Assembly (NCBI GenBank): GCA_910588655.1 | Contig: CAJUPJ010000004.1 | Span: forward strand, 62,001-126,000 | Direction: 5' to 3' | Source: an uncultured Lachnospiraceae bacterium | GTDB lineage: Bacteria; Bacillota; Clostridia; Lachnospirales; Lachnospiraceae | DNA: 64,000 bases | Part shown: positions 45,050 to 54,767 of the stretch, piece by piece | Numbering within the stretch: the stretch's first letter is position 1 | Layout: every line of letters begins with the position of its first letter | Notes under the pieces: model-generated | Seen by the model: only the letters and a program-made list of their open reading frames with translations | Told to the model about the DNA's origin: nothing | Database searches by the model: none | Translations under genes and position numbers: made by a program

Positions 45050-47177
45050 GTACCGGCAGTCCGTTTTCATCCCACTGTACAGTACGTATCCTTGCACTTC
45101 TGCATGGGTCATAAAGAGGGTCTTCTGCACCATAGCCACAATTACCTTCATAACATTCTTTGGAACGTGAATGGTACACAAATATATAATTTCCCTTTTC
45201 ATCTACTGTAAATGAATTATGCCCTGGTCCATATTCTTCTATTAAATCTTCTGATGTAAGGGCAGGTGTTTTCTGTTTTGTCCATGATTTGATGTCCATA
45301 AGGTCTGCTTTTTCATCTGCATACATATATCCAATACAGTATTCTGGTCCTGTTGCAGATGCAGAATAAGCTACAATTACTTTACCATCATGGATTAATA
45401 CAGACGGTCCTTCATTTACTGCAAATGTTACACACTCCCAGTAGTATTCCGGCTTTGTAAGCAGCATTGCCTGGGTAGTAGTTTTCCAAGGCTCTTCTGG
45501 ATTAATCTCTGCCATATACAGGTTTGAATTGCCAACTTTCTGTGCCCATATTACATATGACTTTCCATTACATTCAAAATAAGTCATATCCAGTGAGAAA
45601 CCTGTAAATGATGTTTTATCACCCTTTGCAGCCTGGAATTTCCCTTTTTCAACCCATTTGTCATTATAAGGGTCATTACCTGTACACATAAGTACATGGC
45701 AGTTTATATCCCATACATTATTTGCAGAACCACTGGCTGCATAGTATACATACCATTTTCCGCCAATATAGTGCATTTCTGGTGCCCAGATAAAACGGTG
45801 GGCAGTTTTGCTTTCACTCTCATCCCATAAAACCTTTTCCTCTGCTGTCTTTAAACCTTCAATAGTCTTAGACCTTCTTAAAATTATCCTGTCATACCCG
45901 TCTTTATCCCTTGCACCATACATAGGATAAGATGCTGTAAAATAGTAATACCCATCTGCACCTAATGTAATATACGGGTCTGCGCGGTCAGCAATAAATA
46001 TTTCTGATTTTGTCCCTTTTAATTCCATATCTTCACCTTTGCCTGTATCATAAAGCTGTGCTATTTCTGTATCTGTCTTTGCACCCTGGAACACCTGTAC
46101 TTCCCTTACAAATCCTGTATATGTAACATCCGGGTAAGATGACTTTCCAATATATGCTGCAAGGTCATTACCAAATTCACTGAATTTCATATCCAGCTTT
46201 GAAGTCCCAACTTTCTTTCCATTAAAATATCCAGTAATGCTGTCTGCTGTAATTACTGTTACATAATGGTTCCATTCTGTTCCTGTAAATGGGCCGTCTG
46301 TTCCTTTTGATGCAATAGACGGGCTTATTCCAACCTCTGTATTAAAAGGCTCACTTGCATTGCGGGAATTAGTCATAACAGATTTCATGCGTCCAGCAGG
46401 GTTACTTGGGTTTAACAGCCAGTAAGACACTGGCAGTTCTTCTTTTGTTCCTACAAACATTGCACTTGTATTAATTGTGCCGCTGTAATTCTTAAGCCAG
46501 ATAGAAATAGTCATTGTATTGCGTCCTGCAAAAACCTTTTCTGGAAGCTTAATATACGCACCCTTTTCCAGTAAAAGTGACTGGTTCTGCTGTAATGTTG
46601 TATTTACACCAAAAAGCTCTGCATCATTTCCATTTCCAGACTGGTCTAAAAGACGTTTCCCATCCTCACTGCATGCCATGTTATAATGTATAAGTTCTGA
46701 AACACTTGTATCTTCTATAACATTATCTGGTGGTGCAGCAGTTGGCACTGGTGTTTCTGCTGCTCCAGGCTCTTCTGTTTCCTGCGGCACACTTTTCTTT
46801 GAAACTTTAACCTGTACAGCCCTTGTTACTGCCCCTGATGCAGTTTTAATCTTTGCCTGTACCGATGCTGTCCCTTGTTTTACAGCCTTAACCACAACAG
46901 ACTGTTTTGATGCCTGGGAAAGTTTTACTACATTTTTACCTTTAGTTACTGACCATTTTACACCCTTAATTTTTATACCTGAAGTATTTTTAATCTTAAC
47001 CTTTCTGCTATTTCCAGCCGTAAGTTTAATATTTGTGCTGTCAAGTTTTAATGTTTTTTTAGTAATCCCTGAGGGTTCTGTGTTTTGGGCTGCATATACA
47101 TCAGAAACACCAAAAGATACTAATGTAATAGCTACTGCCATAAAAACAGCAAGTAGTTTTTTCCATTTCCTCTCCAT
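45039..47177 (-). CDS. Secreted multidomain GH43 glycosidase with Ig-like and LamG domains
   Basis: 712 residues: signal peptide (1 to about 29), a Big_2-like Ig domain (about 35-115, KLTAGNSRKVKIKNTSG), a Pro/Thr/Glu linker (about 125-150), a LamG/concanavalin-type domain (about 165-365, GNGNDAELFG; HYVTVITADSITGYFNGKKV) and a C-terminal GH43 propeller (about 375-712) with candidate catalytic Asp in ADRADPYITLG, Asp in GFSLDMTYF and Glu in FAVNEGPSVL. It acts on arabinose- or xylose-containing plant polysaccharide outside the cell. Start 47177 has AGGAGG upstream; a longer in-frame start exists without one. No wall anchor is seen, so it may be released. Confidence 0.88.
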   Translation of the reverse strand: MERKWKKLLAVFMAVAITLVSFGVSDVYAAQNTEPSGITKKTLKLDSTNIKLTAGNSRKVKIKNTSGIKIKGVKWSVTKGKNVVKLSQASKQSVVVKAVKQGTASVQAKIKTASGAVTRAVQVKVSKKSVPQETEEPGAAETPVPTAAPPDNVIEDTSVSELIHYNMACSEDGKRLLDQSGNGNDAELFGVNTTLQQNQSLLLEKGAYIKLPEKVFAGRNTMTISIWLKNYSGTINTSAMFVGTKEELPVSYWLLNPSNPAGRMKSVMTNSRNASEPFNTEVGISPSIASKGTDGPFTGTEWNHYVTVITADSITGYFNGKKVGTSKLDMKFSEFGNDLAAYIGKSSYPDVTYTGFVREVQVFQGAKTDTEIAQLYDTGKGEDMELKGTKSEIFIADRADPYITLGADGYYYFTASYPMYGARDKDGYDRIILRRSKTIEGLKTAEEKVLWDESESKTAHRFIWAPEMHYIGGKWYVYYAASGSANNVWDINCHVLMCTGNDPYNDKWVEKGKFQAAKGDKTSFTGFSLDMTYFECNGKSYVIWAQKVGNSNLYMAEINPEEPWKTTTQAMLLTKPEYYWECVTFAVNEGPSVLIHDGKVIVAYSASATGPEYCIGYMYADEKADLMDIKSWTKQKTPALTSEDLIEEYGPGHNSFTVDEKGNYIFVYHSRSKECYEGNCGYGAEDPLYDPCRSARIRTVQWDENGLPVLNQ

Positions 47178-47291
47178 AATTAATCCTCCTATATTTGCTT
47201 TATACCTGCCTGTGCGCACCAGGGCTTAATAAGAATGGCATTATTATATATCCGCTAAATATAAAAGTCTATGATTTGAACCACCACAAAC

Positions 47292-47321
47292 TTGTCTTTT
47301 TCTGCTTTTTTGTGCTAAAAT
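47292..47321 (+). promoter_or_regulatory. Candidate promoter ahead of the second two-component/ABC module
   Basis: TTGTCT (47292-47297) and extended -10 TGCTAAAAT ending at 47321, 18-bp spacer. It would transcribe the acetyltransferase remnant at 47368 and then the response regulator. Confidence 0.4.
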
Positions 47322-47367
47322 GGCATTACTATTTTAAACTTAGGACAAGGAGGAAACTATATGTGCT

Positions 47368-47526
47368 ATGGATAAAGTCCTTATTACATGTTCAAGTACA
47401 AATATTGCAAGCAAAAAAACAATACTTGCTAATGGTGGTGTATTTGAAAAAGAAATTTTTGCCTGTGGTGAATATATTAAAAGATATTGGATTTCATTAA
47501 ATACTATAAACGGAGCGTCTGTTTAA
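47368..47526 (+). pseudogene. C-terminal remnant of a GNAT acetyltransferase
   Basis: A 52-residue frame, MDKVLITCSSTNIASKKTIL then ANGGVFEKEIFACGEY and IKRYWISL, matching the conserved last third of many clostridial GNAT proteins (KVLITC..xNxxSxKxIxxNGG..E and RYWI). The acetyl-CoA binding part is absent; a stop lies in frame just upstream. Its stop codon directly touches the ATG of the response regulator (TAAATG). Probably debris left when the regulator/ABC module was placed here. Confidence 0.6.
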
Positions 47527-48213
47527 ATGCAAAATACAAAATCAAGTGCTGGAATTGTAATTATTGAAGATGATATAGAAATCTGTGAAATGGTTAAAAA
47601 ATTCCTTTCCAGTTATAAATATAAAGTGGATTATGCCAATACTGGAAGTGATGGCATAAAACTGTGCCAGAAACTGCTTCCTGACATGGTGGTTTTAGAT
47701 TTAATGCTTCCATGTTTAAGTGGTGAAAAAGTCCTGGCAGGACTGCGGGAATTTACGGACTGCCCTGTTATTGTAGTTTCTGCAAAAACAATGGTACAGT
47801 CTAAAATTGAACTTCTGCGTTCTGGTGCAGATGACTATATAACAAAACCCTTTAACTTATATGAACTTCTTGCAAGGATTGAAGCAAACCTTAAACGCAA
47901 TATAAATATTTATCCTGGTACAGATACCTGCCTGTCTTACAGGGACATGACCATTAAAGGTGACAATGTATTTTTATCTGGAAAACCTGTACAGTTTACA
48001 TCTACAGAATTAAAAATCCTGAAACTGCTTGTAAAGTATCCTGGCAAAATCTTCTCCAAGCAAAATCTTTATGAGTCCGTCTGGCATGAAGAATATGCTT
48101 TTGACAATGATACAATAAATACCCATATAAGCAATCTGCGCAGAAAAATTAAAATCCATACACAGGAAGATTATATAGAAACTGTATGGGGCATTGGTTA
48201 TAAAATAATGTGA
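47527..48213 (+). CDS. OmpR-family response regulator
   Basis: 228 residues. Receiver with Asp58 (MVVLDLMLPCLSG) and acidic pair near 15-16, conserved Lys in YITKPFNLYEL; winged helix about 130-226 (INTHISNLRRKI, VWGIGYKIM). It heads a plus-strand module with ABC ATPase, ABC-2 permease and kinase. Order and composition match peptide-antibiotic (lantibiotic or bacitracin-type) response loci. Confidence 0.94.
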   Translation: MQNTKSSAGIVIIEDDIEICEMVKKFLSSYKYKVDYANTGSDGIKLCQKLLPDMVVLDLMLPCLSGEKVLAGLREFTDCPVIVVSAKTMVQSKIELLRSGADDYITKPFNLYELLARIEANLKRNINIYPGTDTCLSYRDMTIKGDNVFLSGKPVQFTSTELKILKLLVKYPGKIFSKQNLYESVWHEEYAFDNDTINTHISNLRRKIKIHTQEDYIETVWGIGYKIM

Positions 48214-48278
48214 AATACTTTTTCTTTAGATATTCTTTAGTTTTCTCCTGTAAAATATCCTGGAAAGGAGCTGGTAAA

Positions 48279-49196
48279 ATGTCAGAAATAATATGCCAGA
48301 CCATAAACCTTAGTAAATATTATAAAAATTTCCATGCTTTACAGGATATAAATATATCTGTAAAACGTGGCGGGATTTATGGGCTTATAGGTGAAAATGG
48401 AGCTGGAAAATCAACTTTAATCCGTATACTTGCAGGATTATCCTTTAAAAGCGGGGGCAAGATACGTTTATTTGGCTCAGATACAAACCTGGAGCGTGAA
48501 CGTGCAAGGACTGGATGTACAATTGAAATGCCTGCGTTATATAAAGATATGACCGCAGCACAGAACCTGGAAATCCTCCGGGTACAGCGTGGAATACCAG
48601 ACAGGAATAGTATTGCAAAAGCTTTAAGCCTGGCAGGACTGGATTATAAAGACAGGAAAAAGGCAGCAGATTATTCACTTGGAATGAAACAAAGGCTTGC
48701 ACTGGCAGGCGCACTTCTTGGTGAACCAGAATTACTTATACTTGATGAGCCTGTAAACGGGCTTGACCCAACTGGAATTATTGAACTCAGGGAATTATTA
48801 AAAAAACTTGTTAAAGAAAGACAGGCAACTATTTTAATTTCAAGCCATATTTTAAGTGAACTTGACCAGCTTGCAACACATTATGGATTTCTGCATAAAG
48901 GAAGGCTGCTTAAACAGATTAGTGCTGCACAGTTAAGGGAAGAATGTAAACGCCATATAAAATTAAAAACGGATAATGTAGAAAAAGCTGTAATTATTCT
49001 GGAAGAAAAGCTCAAAATAAGGAAATTTTCTGTATATCCAGATAATTCAGTACGTATTTTTGAAAAACTCGAAGAAGTACAGGCTGTTTCTAAAATACTT
49101 TCTGGAAATGGAATTATAATTGAAGAAATATCCGTACAGGGAGAAAACCTGGAAACATATTTTGAAAGACTTGTAGGAGGTATTAAAAATGTTTAA
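48279..49196 (+). CDS. ABC transporter ATP-binding protein (BcrA/LanF type)
   Basis: 305 residues: ATPase domain (about 1-225) with Walker A GENGAGKST (about 36-44), signature SLGMKQRLALAGAL, Walker B LLILDEPVNGLDP, switch His in ISSHILSEL; C-terminal regulatory part typical of the drug-export DrrA/BcrA group. Start 48279 has GGAAAGGAG upstream and is preferred to an upstream frame start at 48210. Overlaps the permease gene by eight bases. Confidence 0.93.
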   Translation: MSEIICQTINLSKYYKNFHALQDINISVKRGGIYGLIGENGAGKSTLIRILAGLSFKSGGKIRLFGSDTNLERERARTGCTIEMPALYKDMTAAQNLEILRVQRGIPDRNSIAKALSLAGLDYKDRKKAADYSLGMKQRLALAGALLGEPELLILDEPVNGLDPTGIIELRELLKKLVKERQATILISSHILSELDQLATHYGFLHKGRLLKQISAAQLREECKRHIKLKTDNVEKAVIILEEKLKIRKFSVYPDNSVRIFEKLEEVQAVSKILSGNGIIIEEISVQGENLETYFERLVGGIKNV

Positions 49197-50028
49197 CCAG
49201 ATTAAAGCAGAATATTTAAAGTTAAGATTTTCAAGGCTTTTTAAAGCAATACCCCTTCTGTTTTGTGCCGGGCTGGTTCTTTATATGGTTTTTAGCATCT
49301 CCAAAGGCGGTACACAGATATTTGTTTCTGAAGGTGATGAAGAAACAAATACTTCTTTGCAAGGGATAATTGGATTTTTCGCATTTACATTTAATAATGC
49401 AGAAACCCCGGATATTAAAGAAATTATACAGTCATGTATGTCCTGTAATGTATTTTTATGGATAATTATACTTATTTTTACAATCCAGTTTTTCACTTAT
49501 GATTATTTATCTGGGACAATAAAACTGCCTGTTGCATATGGAATAAGCAGGATAAAGCTTTATCTTGCCAAAATGGTAATAACTACGCTTTACAGCGCTG
49601 TATGTTATTTTTTATTTTCAGTTACCACATTCTGCCTGACATGTTTTTCCACAGGATTTATTCCTGGCAGAAATGATATAAGACAATATTCCGGCTATAT
49701 AGCACTTAGCTTTCTTGTAATGTTTTCTTATATACTGCTATGCATGCTTGTATGTATATTTGTAAAAAATACTGCAGTTATTGCCACAACAATGTGTATA
49801 TTTACATTAGGAGGCGCAATTATTTATACTGGAATCTGGCAGAATTTCCACAGCCATATAATCCTTAAATACTTAGTATGGCTTGACCCGCTGTATTACT
49901 GGATGAACCTTGGCACATTACGGCTGGAATATGGTCTTGTCCAGGAAATAGCAGCATATTCTGCTTTTGGGATTTTTATTTTACTTCCTGTTTCATTACT
50001 TTTTGCCAGAAACCAGGAATTCAGATAA
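49189..50028 (+). CDS. ABC-2 type permease
   Basis: 279 residues with six membrane segments (first about 18-38, last about 255-272), a pattern matching BcrB/LanE/G-type permeases that work with a 300-residue ATPase. No family-specific catalytic motif exists. It begins inside the end of the ATPase gene and precedes the kinase by 37 bp, so all four genes form one operon. Confidence 0.88.
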   Translation: MFNQIKAEYLKLRFSRLFKAIPLLFCAGLVLYMVFSISKGGTQIFVSEGDEETNTSLQGIIGFFAFTFNNAETPDIKEIIQSCMSCNVFLWIIILIFTIQFFTYDYLSGTIKLPVAYGISRIKLYLAKMVITTLYSAVCYFLFSVTTFCLTCFSTGFIPGRNDIRQYSGYIALSFLVMFSYILLCMLVCIFVKNTAVIATTMCIFTLGGAIIYTGIWQNFHSHIILKYLVWLDPLYYWMNLGTLRLEYGLVQEIAAYSAFGIFILLPVSLLFARNQEFR

Positions 50029-50065
50029 AAATAACTGGATTATTGCCTGACTGGAGGAAATTCCC

Positions 50066-50929
50066 ATGTGCTTTTTAATATTACTAAATATTTTAATAGC
50101 AATCACCTTGTGCTTATGGAAATACCAGATAAGCCAGATAACAAAACAAATCCAGGAAAACAGAAAAATTCGTTTATTCCTGCCAGACAGGCATATTGAA
50201 AAGCTGGCAGGAATTATAAATGAAAAAAGCAATGCAGAAAAAGAACAGCAAATCCAGATATTACAGGAAAAAGAACAATTAAAGCAGTCTGTCCTTAATA
50301 TCAGCCACGATTTAAGAACACCTTTAACCTCTATAAAAGGCTATCTTACACTATTAGAAAACTGTAACAGCAAAGAAGAACAAAAAAGATATATTTCCAT
50401 TATACAATCCAAGGCAGACTATCTGGCTTGCCTGGTACAGATATTTTATGATATATCAATAATAAATAATGATAATTATATACCAGAAATTGAAAAACTT
50501 GATATCAACAGGATTGTAACAGACTGCCTGCTAGAAAAATACAATGAATTAAAAGAAATCCACCCTGTTATCAGGACAGAAAATTCCCCTGTATGGATAT
50601 ATGGAAACTCTACTGCATGTAAAAGGATTATCGAAAACCTTGTTACAAATGCAATAACTGCCACTGATGGCTATATTTTTATTGAAATAAACCAGAATGG
50701 TATATTTACAATAAAAAACAGCACATCAGGGCTGGAAAACCCTGATATAAGCCTGCTTTTCCAGAAATCCCATGTATATCCGCAGACAGGCAGTAAAGGT
50801 CTTGGGCTTTTTATAGTTAATGAACTGTTAGAAAAGATAAATGGCGGCGTAAAGGAAGCCAGCTTTAATAATAATATCATGGTAATTTCAGTTTATTTTA
50901 AGTTATATAATAATATCCCTTGCAAATAA
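50066..50929 (+). CDS. Sensor histidine kinase
   Basis: 287 residues: one N-terminal membrane segment (about 2-20), a coiled-coil-like linker (about 20-75), HisKA with His81 (LNISHDLRTPLTS) and an HATPase domain (IIENLVTNAITAT; GSKGLGLFIVNELL). It lacks an external sensor, so signal input may come through the ABC permease or membrane state. GGAGG precedes the ATG. Last gene of the module. Confidence 0.92.
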   Translation: MCFLILLNILIAITLCLWKYQISQITKQIQENRKIRLFLPDRHIEKLAGIINEKSNAEKEQQIQILQEKEQLKQSVLNISHDLRTPLTSIKGYLTLLENCNSKEEQKRYISIIQSKADYLACLVQIFYDISIINNDNYIPEIEKLDINRIVTDCLLEKYNELKEIHPVIRTENSPVWIYGNSTACKRIIENLVTNAITATDGYIFIEINQNGIFTIKNSTSGLENPDISLLFQKSHVYPQTGSKGLGLFIVNELLEKINGGVKEASFNNNIMVISVYFKLYNNIPCK

Positions 50930-50951
50930 TAAATACTGCAGTATATGTTTA

Positions 50952-51692
50952 TTATCTTATAGGCGTATATAAATTCGCATGTCCTAAAGCATCAGCATGT
51001 ATATACACATCCATAAATGTTATGCCATCCTTTTCATACACATATTCAAAACATGAAAGATATTCCTTGCCTGAATTTTCTTTAAACCCATTGGCATCCA
51101 GGTGTTCCATTATCTTTTTATAAGCGCCTGGTATTAATTCAAATGCCCTTGAAAACGGGTCACGTACTGTAATATATGCATAATCTGCATCACCCTGGCT
51201 TGTTATTTCCACACCTGGACATGCTGGTTCAAACCCATCTGGAAGAATATATGCTGATACATATCCCCTTAACCCGAAACGGTTCTGCTGCTCTAATGAT
51301 GCAAATGGAAAATCCCATCCAATACGTTTTGGCTTATATCCTGGAATACTGTTAAGCCCGCTTGCTTCTGCCCATCTGTCCATATATGCACTTACATCAT
51401 CTTCAGGATTTGGCGTAATCATAACATATCTTGCCATACGGAAACCTTTTACTTTTCTGACCTTTACTTCAGAATAAATTTCCATTACTCTATTCATATC
51501 CTGTTTAAGCAGTTCATCCACTTTACAATGGAACATATCCCCCATCATAACAAGTTTAGGTATCTCTGGATATGCCTGTCCCATCTCCCATTTTGAGATA
51601 GTCTGCCTTGATACAGATAATCTCTCTGCCATTTCTTCCTGTGTTATATTATTTACTTTCCTTAAATATTGTATATTTTTCCCTAACTTCAT
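50952..51692 (-). CDS. XRE HTH regulator with GyrI-like effector-binding domain
   Basis: 246 residues: N-terminal helix-turn-helix (about 1-60; ITQEEMAERLSVSRQTISKWEMGQAYPEI in part) and a C-terminal GyrI/AraC-effector-type domain (about 75-245) with the SGLNSIPGYKPKRIGWDFP and VYIHAD segments. This combination binds hydrophobic or cationic compounds and controls small regulons. Target genes cannot be read from sequence. Convergent with the kinase gene. Confidence 0.88.
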   Translation of the reverse strand: MKLGKNIQYLRKVNNITQEEMAERLSVSRQTISKWEMGQAYPEIPKLVMMGDMFHCKVDELLKQDMNRVMEIYSEVKVRKVKGFRMARYVMITPNPEDDVSAYMDRWAEASGLNSIPGYKPKRIGWDFPFASLEQQNRFGLRGYVSAYILPDGFEPACPGVEITSQGDADYAYITVRDPFSRAFELIPGAYKKIMEHLDANGFKENSGKEYLSCFEYVYEKDGITFMDVYIHADALGHANLYTPIR

Positions 51693-51802
51693 AATTATCC
51701 CTATTTCTATATATTTTTTGCATATATGCTTTTGTTTCTATTATTATAACATTATATAATAAATAATAAACAAACCAGAAGTTGCTTTTAAAAACGGGGC
51801 AT

Positions 51803-51817
51803 GCAACTAACAGTTGC
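51803..51817 (-). terminator. Small hairpin after the VanZ gene
   Basis: On the minus strand GCAACT (51817-51812) pairs with AGTTGC (51808-51803) and CGTTTTT follows about 10 bases later. Short stem, so weak. Confidence 0.35.
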
Positions 51818-51821
51818 GGCA

Positions 51822-52373
51822 TTACAACCCTGCCAGCTTTTTCCAGAACTTCCTATTTCCCAATAGTTTAGACAATAAAGCGAAAAACAAATATCCCAGC
51901 ACACCTCCAAGGGTATTAAGCATAATGTCATCAATATCAGAAGACCTGCCTGTAAAATACTGTACAAATTCTATTAAAAATGAGAAAGCAGCCATATATA
52001 TTGTAGTTTTATATAACTTCCGGCATCCGTCAAATGCAAGTGGGAATATAAAACCTAATGGAACAAACATAACAATATTAGCAAGTGTCTGTGTAAACTG
52101 TTTTAACAATCCCATTTCCCATTCTTCTGTAAATACCCTAAAAGGGACAAGATTTAAAAAACGGTTTCTGGCAGGCACAATTCTAAATCCTATAATGACA
52201 GTTGCAGAAAGTATAACTATAATACAGACGCCAAATAAAAAATATACCATCTGGCGTGCAAAAGCCACCTTTTTTCTTAACACAAGAAAAACAGGCAAAT
52301 ACATGATGGCTAATGCAGCCATCATAATAAGCCCGATTAAAATATAACCAGATATTTCCTGTAAAACTAACAT
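51822..52373 (-). CDS. VanZ family membrane protein
   Basis: 183 residues, five or so membrane segments, with FRIVPARNRFLNLVPFRVF, NIVMFVPLGFIFPLAF and the acidic FTGRSSDIDDIMLNTLGGVLGY motif (quoted in parts, about residues 75-165) that define the VanZ-like family. Some members raise teicoplanin tolerance; most are uncharacterised. The GGGGG site precedes the ATG. Monocistronic. Confidence 0.9.
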   Translation of the reverse strand: MLVLQEISGYILIGLIMMAALAIMYLPVFLVLRKKVAFARQMVYFLFGVCIIVILSATVIIGFRIVPARNRFLNLVPFRVFTEEWEMGLLKQFTQTLANIVMFVPLGFIFPLAFDGCRKLYKTTIYMAAFSFLIEFVQYFTGRSSDIDDIMLNTLGGVLGYLFFALLSKLLGNRKFWKKLAGL

Positions 52374-52561
52374 AAAAATCCCCCGTTCCTGTACAGATTA
52401 CCAGTATGAAAAATTTATTTTTCACACTAAGTATAAAAAGTATTTTTTATTGAAATTAATATAACAGAAATATTTGCATTATATATCTGTTTTATATACA
52501 GAATTTCTTACAAAAATCCTATTTTTAGAGGAAATTTTTATTAACTGTAAAATTTATGTAT

Positions 52562-53929
52562 TTATATATTTTCAAACCTGCCAGGATTACGCTGCATCCA
52601 GATAAATGCTGCTGCACATATTAATACAGATAACAAAGAACCTGCCGGTGCAGCAATTCCCATTGGAAAAAGGGTGTCTAAATAATACCTGGATGCAATG
52701 TATGCAAGCGGGATACGTGCAAATACAATAGAAGCAAAATTATGTATAAATGAAACCATTGACATTCCATAAGCACAGAAATATCCGCTAAAGCAGAAAT
52801 GCATCCCTGCAAATATGCAGTCCCATACATAACTGCGCATATACTGTCCCCCAAGCTTAATTACTTCACTATTTCCTGAAAACAGGCTGGCTGCGCTTTC
52901 TGCCGCAAACTGCATAAAAATTGTGACAGCTATTCCAAATGATACAGCAATAACCAAAGCATATTTTAATGTCTGTTTTGCCCTGTAATGTTTCCTTGCA
53001 CCTATATTCTGTGCCGAAAGTGCAGACACTGTTGACAACATTGAAGATGGAACAAGAAAAATTATCCCTATAATTTTCTCCACAATACCAACTGCGGCAG
53101 CATCATTTAACCCCCTGCGGTTCGCAAATACAGTTATTACAATAAATGCAGCCTGTATAAAACCATCCTGTACTGCAACAGGCAGTCCAATCTTTAAAAT
53201 ACTGCCAAGCACCACCCTGTCCAGACAGAAATCTTTCTTAGATATGCCAGGTATCATTTTACGTCTTATAATAGAAACAAAAGAGACTATAACACTGGCT
53301 GCCTGTGATAAAGTAGTTCCCAGTGCCGCCCCTGCTGTGCCCAGTTTTAATACACCAATAAAAATAAAATCCAGAACGATATTAAACACACATGCTACTG
53401 CAATAAAATACATTGGACTTTTTGAATCTCCCAACCCGCGGAAAACTGAACTAATAATATTATAAGCTGTAATAAACGGAATTCCTGCAAAGCATATTTG
53501 CAGGTAAATAACTGTCCCTTCAGCCGCTTCTGCTGGTGTTGACATAATATTTACTATTGGCTTTACTGTAGCTGACAGTATTATTGTAAATACTATAGAA
53601 AGCAGCATAAAAAGAACTGCTGTATTCCCAACTGCTTTGTCAGCCTGGCTTTTGTCACCTGCACCAGCCGCTCTGCCTATTATAACAGTTGCCCCCATAG
53701 CCAGCCCGGTAATTACAACTGTAAGCATATGCATAACCTGGCTTCCGGCAGACACAGCCGTTGTACTCTCCACCCCGTTAAACTGTCCAATAATAAACAG
53801 GTCTGCCATTCCATATAATGTCTGCAGAAAATACGAAAATAAATATGGAATGGAAAAATATAATATTGCTTTTAAAACACTTCCACTTGTAAGGTCTCTT
53901 TCCCTTTTTGCTGTATAACTTCCTGCCAT
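52562..53929 (-). CDS. MATE family multidrug/sodium antiporter
   Basis: 455 residues with 12 membrane segments. The start LTSGSVLKAILYFSIPYLFS and the repeated GLGDSKSPMYF (about 195) match the NorM/DinF-like bacterial MATE group. It exports cationic compounds or metabolites using Na+ or H+ gradients. Start 53929 has GGAAGGAG upstream and is preferred to a start nine codons earlier. A 188-bp AT-rich gap separates it from the VanZ gene and shows nothing further. Confidence 0.92.
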   Translation of the reverse strand: MAGSYTAKRERDLTSGSVLKAILYFSIPYLFSYFLQTLYGMADLFIIGQFNGVESTTAVSAGSQVMHMLTVVITGLAMGATVIIGRAAGAGDKSQADKAVGNTAVLFMLLSIVFTIILSATVKPIVNIMSTPAEAAEGTVIYLQICFAGIPFITAYNIISSVFRGLGDSKSPMYFIAVACVFNIVLDFIFIGVLKLGTAGAALGTTLSQAASVIVSFVSIIRRKMIPGISKKDFCLDRVVLGSILKIGLPVAVQDGFIQAAFIVITVFANRRGLNDAAAVGIVEKIIGIIFLVPSSMLSTVSALSAQNIGARKHYRAKQTLKYALVIAVSFGIAVTIFMQFAAESAASLFSGNSEVIKLGGQYMRSYVWDCIFAGMHFCFSGYFCAYGMSMVSFIHNFASIVFARIPLAYIASRYYLDTLFPMGIAAPAGSLLSVLICAAAFIWMQRNPGRFENI

Positions 53930-54023
53930 AACCAGTCTCCTTCCAGGAACAGGCAAAATATATGCAACCCTGTAAAATACCCTGGCTTTTTAATACATTC
54001 CTGATAATAAAACATTTTAATAG

Positions 54024-54632
54024 TTAATTATCTTTCCATCCATTATCTGCTTCCCACATACAGTCTGTAACCTGCATATCTGTAAATTTTGCTTTATATG
54101 TGCCTGTTGTTGGGCTGCAGGCATATATTCCAAATGAAATACTGCCTGCCCCTTGTACCATGTGGAAAATGCGCATCTGCCTGTAATCTTTTCCATCATA
54201 ACTATACTCTATGCAGTAATCACTTTTTCTTCTGCTAAAACGGTAGAACATTTCTTTTATGTCTGATGGGATATCTGTAGTTGCCCAGTCAGAATAACCT
54301 TTATTAGTAACTACACTGCCTAATCTTTGGAAATGTTCATTTTCATATTCTATAGATGCTTTAAACCAGTTATCACTATCTAAATACATAACAACCCCGC
54401 ACTGGTCAAATCTGTCCTTACTTTCAAACTGTGTTTTAACATTAAAAGAAAAAAATTCCTCATCTGTTTCAGCTTGGAAAACCGGAGCATTATCATTCTG
54501 AAATCCATAATATGTCCTTGCCCATAAATCAGTACCTTTTTCAGTGATAATCTCAACACTGTTTCCAGTTATAGTAACATTTTCTGGTTTACGTGTCCAC
54601 TCTGGTTTCATCTGTAAAAATCCAATATTCAT
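54024..54632 (-). CDS. DUF1349 (concanavalin-like) protein
   Basis: 202 residues without signal peptide. WARTYYGFQNDNAPVF, DQCGVVMYLDSDNWFKASIEYE (quoted in parts) and SISFGIYACSP fit the DUF1349 family, a beta-sandwich fold related to GH-associated lectin-like domains. Relatives often accompany sugar-responsive AraC regulators. It is divergent from such a regulator at 54768, with a 135-bp gap that holds the regulator's promoter; a sugar-binding or sugar-modifying role is inferred only. Confidence 0.83.
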   Translation of the reverse strand: MNIGFLQMKPEWTRKPENVTITGNSVEIITEKGTDLWARTYYGFQNDNAPVFQAETDEEFFSFNVKTQFESKDRFDQCGVVMYLDSDNWFKASIEYENEHFQRLGSVVTNKGYSDWATTDIPSDIKEMFYRFSRRKSDYCIEYSYDGKDYRQMRIFHMVQGAGSISFGIYACSPTTGTYKAKFTDMQVTDCMWEADNGWKDN

Positions 54633-54704
54633 TTTATATCCCCTTTCCTGTCCCCAAAAAATTATTTTATTTATGAATTATATCATTGTACTTTCTGTTA
54701 TTCA

Positions 54705-54734
54705 TTGCATATAATCACTTAATTATGGTACAAT
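54705..54734 (+). promoter_or_regulatory. Candidate promoter of the AraC gene
   Basis: TTGCAT (54705-54710) and TACAAT (54729-54734), 18-bp spacer, 34 bp ahead of the start at 54768. Confidence 0.5.
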
Positions 54735-54767
54735 AACACCAAAAACTCCTGGAGCGTGATATTACAT

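Noticed and set aside
39068..50929. Lantibiotic or bacteriocin biosynthesis cluster
   Set aside because: The ABC/two-component modules look like immunity or sensing systems, but no precursor peptide, LanB/C/M enzyme or leader peptidase was found nearby.
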